This document shows positions 58,959-64,000 of a stretch of DNA of 64,000 nt, piece after piece. This DNA comes from JAHECQ01 sp047638695. GTDB lineage: Bacteria > Actinomycetota > Acidimicrobiia > Acidimicrobiales > SZUA-35. The notes under the pieces are model-generated. The model made no database searches, was not told where the DNA came from, and was given only the letters and a program-made list of their open reading frames with translations. Positions within the stretch are counted from its first letter, which is position 1. Each line of letters begins with the position of its first letter. The DNA lies in NCBI GenBank assembly GCA_047638695.1, contig JBLINY010000011.1, positions 7,803 through 71,802 on the forward strand, written 5' to 3'. A program made the translations under genes and the position numbers.

Positions 58959-58972
58959 GGGCCAAAGGTCAC
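58959..58972 (-). promoter_or_regulatory. DosR-type operator, 35 nt before the membrane gene pair
   Basis: Plus strand GGGCCAAAGGTCAC; toward the gene GTGACCTTTGGCCC. Confidence 0.8.
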
Positions 58973-59004
58973 CGAGTGACGGCCCTCAGTTCACGGCCCA
59001 CGGT

Positions 59005-59826
59005 TCATGGTCCCAGATCACGACGCTCGAACCCGACCAAGGCAGCGAGAAGGCTCGACGATATGACCAGCCCGAATGTCAGCAGGTGCCAAATCGAGAG
59101 CCCGTTGATGAGCGGCTCATTGGCCGCGAACGGGTACCAGAGTGTGAACTTGGCAAAGGGTGCGAGGGATTCGCTGAGCGGGAAGAACGCGTCGACCGCA
59201 TAGCTGACCACCGCGGAAGCCGTTCCGATTCCGGCCGCTGTGCCACGGTCGCCTGTGAAGGCGCCGGCAGCCAAGGTGATTGCACCAACGGCTCCGCCGA
59301 GCAACGCCAGGCTCAGGCATGCGGCGGCGACGTTGGAGGAACTGATGTCGAGTGAGCCGAGATTCGAACCAACCATGATTCCGACAAATAGACCCGCCGT
59401 CACCGTGGCGACCGCAATGAGCATCGCCGCCAACGCGGCGCGAGCAACGACCGAGCGTCGGGTGGGTCCGGTTGTTATGAGTGTGAGCTGACCGCGTTCT
59501 TCCGCTCCGGCTAGGGCGCCAGCAGCTACGGAGACTCCGGCCCCGATGGCCAGGCCCGGCCCAACGAAGGAGAACAGTTCGACCTGTAGCCAGCCCGCCG
59601 GCGTTCCGAGGTCGGCATCACCCAACATCGAGACCATGGCTTCTGGCATGTCAGCGAGCAGCTCGTCGTAGTTCACGCCGAGACTCGAATAGAGCCACGC
59701 AGTCAATGCGGCGATGGTCGCCGCAGCAATCGTGAGAGCAAATATGAGGCGACGTCGTTCGCTCAACATGACGCCGATGAGTACGCGAATGATGCTTGCG
59801 GTGGGCGACGTCACCACGCTGGTCAT
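59005..59826 (-). CDS. ABC-2-type exporter permease
   Basis: 273 residues, six TM helices. GALAGAEERGQLTLITTGPTRRSVVARA and the late WYPFAANEPLINGLSIW are typical of ABC-2 permeases. ATG 59826 overlaps the ATPase stop by 4 bp. Last gene of the operon that starts with the multicopper oxidase. Confidence 0.85.
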   Translation of the reverse strand: MTSVVTSPTASIIRVLIGVMLSERRRLIFALTIAAATIAALTAWLYSSLGVNYDELLADMPEAMVSMLGDADLGTPAGWLQVELFSFVGPGLAIGAGVSVAAGALAGAEERGQLTLITTGPTRRSVVARAALAAMLIAVATVTAGLFVGIMVGSNLGSLDISSSNVAAACLSLALLGGAVGAITLAAGAFTGDRGTAAGIGTASAVVSYAVDAFFPLSESLAPFAKFTLWYPFAANEPLINGLSIWHLLTFGLVISSSLLAALVGFERRDLGP

Positions 59827-60728
59827 TTGTTGTCACCCTCTCGTCTTCGATAGAACTCGAGAAACACTTCTTCGAGGTCTGGCTCCGGCGTGCTGATCGA
59901 CAGAATCGTGCCTACTCCGAGCGCACACCGCAGGATCGAGTCGAGGGGTCCTTCGGTGGTGAAACTGGCGAGGTTGTCTAGGAGAGACAGGTCGGTCACG
60001 CCCGGGCACGCGGCGAGTGCTTCGAGACGCGGTGGACGTTCGAACTCAATTTCGATGTGTCGCCGAACCTGACCCTTCAGGACGGACACGTGGTCAACGG
60101 CAACCAACATTCCGGACCGGAGTATTCCCACTCGGTCAGCCACTCGATCGACCTCAGACAGCGTGTGCGACGAGAGCAAGACCGTCATCCCCTCGGCCTT
60201 GCATTGGCGGAGCATCTCATGGAAATCGTGCTGAACGAGCGGGTCCAGACCGGTCGTCGGCTCGTCGAGCAGCACGAGCTCCGGTCGGTGCATGAAGGCT
60301 TGCACGAGGCCAACTTTCTGCTTGTTGCCCGTAGACAACTCGCCGAGGCGTCGAGTCGGGTCGAGGTCGAATCGTTCGACGAGCTGATCCTGAACGGCGG
60401 TGTCAGTAACGCCACGAAGCCGGCAAAGGAAGCCGAAGAACTCGTGGCCGGTCATATGGTCTGGAACCACCAACTCCCCGGGTAAATAGCCTGTTCGTTG
60501 ATGCACCTCGGTGACATCCACGTGACTGTCGAGGCCGAGAACAGAGATCAACCCTGAGTTGGCCCGGAGCTCATCGAGAATCAATCTGATTGTCGTTGAC
60601 TTGCCTGAACCGTTCGGACCGAGAAACCCGAAGATCTCGCCGGTTTCAACTCGTAATTCCAGATCGCGGACGGCGTGGACTCTTCCGAACAACTTGTTCA
60701 GTCCGGTTGTCTCGATGGCGTATTTCAT
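59823..60728 (-). CDS. ABC transporter ATPase
   Basis: 301 residues. Walker A GPNGSGKSTTIRL, Q-loop region TGYLPGELVVPDHMT, signature LSTGNKQKVGLVQAF, Walker B LVLLDEPTTGLDP, H-loop LLSSHTLSEVD. The variant signature LSTGNKQK is characteristic of ABC-2 (DrrA-like) exporters. Followed immediately by the permease; 27 bp after the multicopper oxidase gene. Confidence 0.92.
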   Translation of the reverse strand: MKYAIETTGLNKLFGRVHAVRDLELRVETGEIFGFLGPNGSGKSTTIRLILDELRANSGLISVLGLDSHVDVTEVHQRTGYLPGELVVPDHMTGHEFFGFLCRLRGVTDTAVQDQLVERFDLDPTRRLGELSTGNKQKVGLVQAFMHRPELVLLDEPTTGLDPLVQHDFHEMLRQCKAEGMTVLLSSHTLSEVDRVADRVGILRSGMLVAVDHVSVLKGQVRRHIEIEFERPPRLEALAACPGVTDLSLLDNLASFTTEGPLDSILRCALGVGTILSISTPEPDLEEVFLEFYRRREGDNK

Positions 60729-60740
60729 GGGTGCCTCGCT

Positions 60741-60754
60741 CCGCCCGTGGGCGG
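60741..60754. other. 6-bp GC hairpin between oxidase and ATPase genes
   Basis: CCGCCC-GT-GGGCGG in the 27-bp gap of the operon. No T-run; may attenuate expression of the downstream ABC genes. Confidence 0.4.
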
Positions 60755-60755
60755 C

Positions 60756-62375
60756 TCAGGCCTCGTCGGACGATGGCGACTCGTCGTGTCCGCCAGCGGC
60801 GTCGATTTCACCATCTCCGTCGTGGTCCATTCCGTCCATCGCGTCGAGTTGGCCGCGATCGATCGGTTCGCCGGCAGTGTTGCGCCAATTGCTGGGCCTA
60901 ATCGGTAGCTCGCTCGGGTCGAATGTCGGATCAGGGTTGACGACGATGGCGGTCACCATTCCGAACATGCCGTCCTCGCGCTCGACGTGGTTGAGGATGT
61001 GACAGTGCCAGACCCACGTGCCGGGGTCGTCGGCCCGCATCAGTACGGTGTAGCGCTCGCCGGGCGCGATGTTGAGCGTGTCCACGTAGTAGGGCTGATC
61101 CAGGGGGATGCCGTCCTTGGCATACACGAGCTGGGGGAACTGGTGCAGGTGCATCGGATGCGTCTGTAGTCCTTCGTTGTAATAGGTGATGCTTGCCCAT
61201 TCTCCCTGGTTGAGCACGAGAGGTTCGGTGGCAGGGAAACTCTTGCCGTTAAGGCTCAGGCCGATTGTTCCGGCGTCGTTGAGGGTCATCGGCATGTCGA
61301 CGGCCAGGTCGATCTCGTCGGGGATAGTGACTCCGCTGATGGTTTGGCCATACGGGATGGGGTTCTCGCCGACTCGGAAGACACCGAACATTCCGTTGAC
61401 AACCTGCAGCTGGGCGTGGTTGTGGGCGTGGTACATGCCTATCGCATCGTCGTCGACCGTGAACTCATAGGTGAACGTTCCGCCGTTCGGTGGGATCAGA
61501 TCTTGGGTGTAGGGAGCGACGCCGTCCTGATCGTTTGGCGTGTGGACGCCATGCCAGTGGATGTCGGTACCCAGCGGCAGGTTGTTCACCACTCGGATCT
61601 CTACCTTGTCGTCGCGATCGAGAATGAACTGGGGGGCGGGGACCACTCCGTTGTAGGTCCAGGCCTCGACGAACTTCCCTGGTTCCACTTCCCAGTCGAC
61701 GATCTCAGCGGTGAGATCGAAGACCTTTGTACCGTCAGCGCGGATCTCTGTTGGCTCGAGGACTGGATTTCCCCTGCCCTCGGTTTCGGCAGGGAACGCC
61801 AGCATCGACTCGGTCATCGCCATGTCCATTCCCTCATAATCCATGCCGCCGTGAACTGCGCCTGACTGGTCAGCGGCGGTCGCGTCACCTCCGGTCCCGG
61901 TGATGGTGAGGGTGTTCACCATGCCCGACGATTCATGACCGGCGATCGAGCAGTAGATCTCGTAGACGCCCGGCGACAGCTCGCCAAGATTGAGCTCGAC
62001 GGTTCCGCCTGGGCCAACGTCTGGGGACGCTATGACCGGATTGCGAAGAACAACGTTGTGGGTCATCGAGCCGTTGTTCTTGATGACGAGCGTCACGTTG
62101 CCGGCCTGAGCTACGAGGTCACCAGTGATCGAGAACTCCTGCACACTGAGGACCAACGTCGACTGGATGGGAGCTGAGTCGCTGCCGTCGCTCAGTGCGA
62201 CGGCACCCAAGATGAGGACAACGAAGCCAATCATTCCAATGGCGAGCGCTCCGAGAACGAAGGCAAGAACGAACCGGCGGGACGCTCGATCCTCTGCCGG
62301 GTTGACGACGTACCTCGTTGCCGTCGTCCCCTGCGCGTTGGGCTGGGCAGCCGGGCTTTCTTCAATGATGGTCAC
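60756..62375 (-). CDS. Membrane-anchored multicopper oxidase with N-terminal cupredoxin
   Basis: 539 residues. TM anchor at about 33-60, a cupredoxin domain at about 70-160, then laccase-type domains with the four copper motifs DIHWHGVH, MYHAHNH, HPMHLHQF and WHCHILNHVEREDGM, ending in a Gly/Asp/His-rich acidic tail. All T1, T2 and T3 ligands are present. An extracytoplasmic copper or metal oxidase using O2. GTG 62375; operator 90 nt upstream. Its O2 need in a hypoxia-type regulon is odd. Confidence 0.9.
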   Translation of the reverse strand: MTIIEESPAAQPNAQGTTATRYVVNPAEDRASRRFVLAFVLGALAIGMIGFVVLILGAVALSDGSDSAPIQSTLVLSVQEFSITGDLVAQAGNVTLVIKNNGSMTHNVVLRNPVIASPDVGPGGTVELNLGELSPGVYEIYCSIAGHESSGMVNTLTITGTGGDATAADQSGAVHGGMDYEGMDMAMTESMLAFPAETEGRGNPVLEPTEIRADGTKVFDLTAEIVDWEVEPGKFVEAWTYNGVVPAPQFILDRDDKVEIRVVNNLPLGTDIHWHGVHTPNDQDGVAPYTQDLIPPNGGTFTYEFTVDDDAIGMYHAHNHAQLQVVNGMFGVFRVGENPIPYGQTISGVTIPDEIDLAVDMPMTLNDAGTIGLSLNGKSFPATEPLVLNQGEWASITYYNEGLQTHPMHLHQFPQLVYAKDGIPLDQPYYVDTLNIAPGERYTVLMRADDPGTWVWHCHILNHVEREDGMFGMVTAIVVNPDPTFDPSELPIRPSNWRNTAGEPIDRGQLDAMDGMDHDGDGEIDAAGGHDESPSSDEA

Positions 62376-62465
62376 TGGGTTTCGTTTGCCTCTCGTCGTC
62401 GCTCACCGTTGAGCGATGGGTTTGGAACGACTCCCAGTTATGTATCGACGGTCGCGGCACTGATA

Positions 62466-62479
62466 GAGACCAAGGTCCC
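62466..62479. promoter_or_regulatory. DosR-type operator between divergent genes
   Basis: GAGACCAAGGTCCC, 9 of 10 half-site positions. Ends 35 nt before ATG 62515 (TACCTT 6 nt before that ATG) and 90 nt before the multicopper oxidase start on the other side. Confidence 0.78.
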
Positions 62480-62514
62480 TTCTGGCCCTGCCCGCGGGCC
62501 GGTACCTTGCCACC

Positions 62515-62745
62515 ATGAGCAGTGAGGCTTGCATGGGCAGCGAGAACTTGGACTTCGACCGGCAACAGCAGATCTGGACCGGTCTGTACGGGCCTTCGAC
62601 ATCGGCGGACCTTGTCGAGAAGGCGCGTCAGCATCGGGCCTCACATCCCGACCTCGCCATCCGAGAGGTCTTCAGGGCTATCGAGCCAAGTGATGAGGAT
62701 GACGATCCCGACGAGGCCGGCATGGCCCGTCCAGGGGTTGGCTGA
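62515..62745 (+). CDS. Small hypothetical protein
   Basis: 76 residues: DFDRQQQIWTGLYGPSTSADLVEKARQHRASHPDLAIREVFRAIEP, then an acidic tail. Not recognised. ATG 62515 fixed by 35-nt spacing from the operator. The stop codon lies in a 24-bp tandem duplication. Confidence 0.65.
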   Translation: MSSEACMGSENLDFDRQQQIWTGLYGPSTSADLVEKARQHRASHPDLAIREVFRAIEPSDEDDDPDEAGMARPGVG

Positions 62746-62782
62746 GGAGCCCGTCCAGGGGTTGGCTGAGGAGCCCGTCCAG
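62726..62782. repeat. 24-bp tandem duplication at a stop codon
   Basis: Two perfect 24-bp copies plus a 9-bp partial (core CCCGTCCAGGGGTTGG). The first copy contains the TGA stop of the small gene. Confidence 0.92.
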
Positions 62783-62824
62783 TCGTTCTCGAACCAGTCC
62801 TCGAGCTATCTCTCGTGGTAGGCG

Positions 62825-64000
62825 CTAACCGATCGGTTTGCTCGGTGCGGGTGCATGAAGTGCATCAAGGTCGGAGCTCATCCGGTCTCGTATCCACTCG
62901 ATGACGGTGTCGATTTCAGCGGGGCGACTGTAGTAAAAGCCTTGGATCACATCGCAGTGTGCCTCAGTCATCCGTTCGAGCTGGTCGGCGTCTTCGATGT
63001 TTTCGGCAACGACTGTTAGGCCGAGCGAGTGGAAGCTGTGAACCAGCCCGGCGAGCATGACGTGATCAGCGTCAACGAACGTTCGAGCGAGTTTCACCTC
63101 GCTGAACGGGAGTTCGGCGACTCGATCGAAGTTCGATTCGCCGGTTCCGAAGTCGTCGACGGCCAGGCCTATTCCGGTGTCACGGAGTCGTTGGGTGGCC
63201 TTGAGGAGTTCTTGGCGGGGCTGCTGGCCGAGTGCTGACTCGGTCACTTCGACGACGAGTGATCTGGCCTTCCCACGGCCGTGCACGGCGACGGTTGTGC
63301 GGATTGCGTCGAGTTTCGTTGCCAGGGACCCCTTTGGCGACATATTGACGTGGACGAGGAGGTCGGGGCTGACCTTTCGGAACAGGTCGATGTCTCCCAG
63401 GGCTTGGTTGAACACAAAGTTGTCAATCGCGTCGATGATGCCGAGATCTTCAGCAATCGGGATGAACTCACCTGGTGAGATCGCTCCATGGTCGGGATGC
63501 ATCCAACGTGCGAGGGCTTCCACTGCGACTACTGGTTTGCCTTGTCTTGTGGAGACAAGAGGCTGGTAGTGGACGGTAAATCCACCGTGGGCCGGATCCT
63601 CGAGGGAACGTTTGATGGATCGTTCCAGGCTCCACTTTCGACGCACCTTGGTGTAGAGATCTTCGGTGAATCGTGTGATGCGAAGATTGTTTTCTTGGCC
63701 GTGGCTGAGCGCGATCTGAAGGCGCTGCAACACAGCAGCGCTGGTGTTGAGCGAGGGGTCGAGGTCAACAGCGGCAACCGTGACGGTTGGTTCGTGCTCG
63801 AACGCATCCGTCTTGATCAGAGCGCCGAGCATGTTGATTCGCCGCTCTAGGTCTCCGTCGGCAAGGGATTCGCTGGTGGCGACGAGTATCCGGTTGCCGT
63901 CGCCTCGCCAGAACGCATCTTCGTTGCGGCGGAACAGATCCGCTATGCGTTCAGCAATAATCCGGAGGGCTTGGCCGCGCTCGGCCCGGCCACTGCGCTC
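62825..64000 (-). CDS. GGDEF-EAL protein, 5' truncated by window edge
   Basis: The frame is open to base 64000 and reads WRGDGNRILVATSESL upstream of the ATG at 63832, a degenerate GGDEF-like segment (RGDG instead of GGDEF). The EAL domain is intact: VEALARWMHPDHGAISPGEF, VNMSPKGSL, VVEVTESALG, VDDFGTGESNF, VAENIEDADQL, QGFYYSRP. Probably a cyclic-di-GMP phosphodiesterase with an inactive or regulatory GGDEF. No operator on this side of the gap. Confidence 0.9.
   Translation of the reverse strand, partial: ERSGRAERGQALRIIAERIADLFRRNEDAFWRGDGNRILVATSESLADGDLERRINMLGALIKTDAFEHEPTVTVAAVDLDPSLNTSAAVLQRLQIALSHGQENNLRITRFTEDLYTKVRRKWSLERSIKRSLEDPAHGGFTVHYQPLVSTRQGKPVVAVEALARWMHPDHGAISPGEFIPIAEDLGIIDAIDNFVFNQALGDIDLFRKVSPDLLVHVNMSPKGSLATKLDAIRTTVAVHGRGKARSLVVEVTESALGQQPRQELLKATQRLRDTGIGLAVDDFGTGESNFDRVAELPFSEVKLARTFVDADHVMLAGLVHSFHSLGLTVVAENIEDADQLERMTEAHCDVIQGFYYSRPAEIDTVIEWIRDRMSSDLDALHAPAPSKPIG

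Overview
The window looks like chromosomal DNA of a high-GC actinobacterium. GC-rich codon use, frequent GTG starts, many probable leaderless start codons, a RafH-like long ribosome hibernation factor, an LPVTG wall-anchored protein and a DosR/DevR-type response regulator all point that way. A deep non-mycobacterial lineage such as Acidimicrobiia is my inference; no rRNA or other decisive marker is present. No tRNA, rRNA, CRISPR array, transposase, integrase or phage gene was seen.

The main discovery is a dormancy/hypoxia-type regulon packed almost end to end. I count 27 copies of a 14-bp imperfect palindrome (core GGGAC-N4-GTCCC; read toward the target gene mostly GKGACCTTNGGCCC) in gaps between genes throughout. 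A response regulator at 54728-55474 has the DNA-contacting residues of Mycobacterium tuberculosis DosR and a perfect palindrome in front of its own start. A multi-PAS/GAF histidine kinase is encoded directly downstream of it. In at least ten cases the palindrome ends 35 or 36 nt before a start codon, which implies leaderless mRNAs with the operator centred near -43, as expected for a class-II-type activator.

Layout. 1-5204: end of a pyruvate/2-oxoacid dehydrogenase operon (E1 beta, E2, acyl-carrier-like protein), then two universal stress proteins (USPs) and an acetyltransferase. 5302-17042: DUF2339 membrane protein, cation exchanger, NagB-like isomerase, flavin-binding PNPOx-like protein, PAP2 enzyme, USP, CDP-alcohol phosphatidyltransferase, GH13 glucosidase, PolX-type HhH protein, GDPD. 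17018-22772: RafH-like hibernation factor, thymidine phosphorylase, PEP synthase and a PfkB-type sugar kinase. 22835-32183: Hrp1-like CBS protein, AhpD-like protein, Rv2004c-like APH/AAA kinase, site-2 protease with CBS domains, P-type ATPase, short HPF-like protein and a frameshifted lipoprotein. 32190-46459: beta-CASP nuclease, a second DevS-like kinase, permease, NAD(P)HX repair enzyme, DUF302 protein, a phosphosugar mutase-DeoC fusion, a sensor fragment and a CoA transferase. 46456-56494: permease operon, five USP-domain proteins, and the DosR/DosS-like pair. 56605-64000: cyclic-nucleotide-binding protein, thioredoxin, membrane proteins, a multicopper oxidase-ABC exporter operon and the 3' part of a GGDEF-EAL gene.

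Taken together, the gene set would let a starving or oxygen-limited cell silence ribosomes (two HPF-type proteins), sense nucleotides and stress (eight USP-domain proteins, CBS and cNMP domains), recycle DNA sugars (DeoA, mutase, DeoC), run gluconeogenesis from pyruvate (PEP synthase), repair NAD(P)H, and adjust membrane lipids and ion balance. Short tandem duplications sit at several stop codons and in one promoter, suggesting recent slippage and possibly phase variation.
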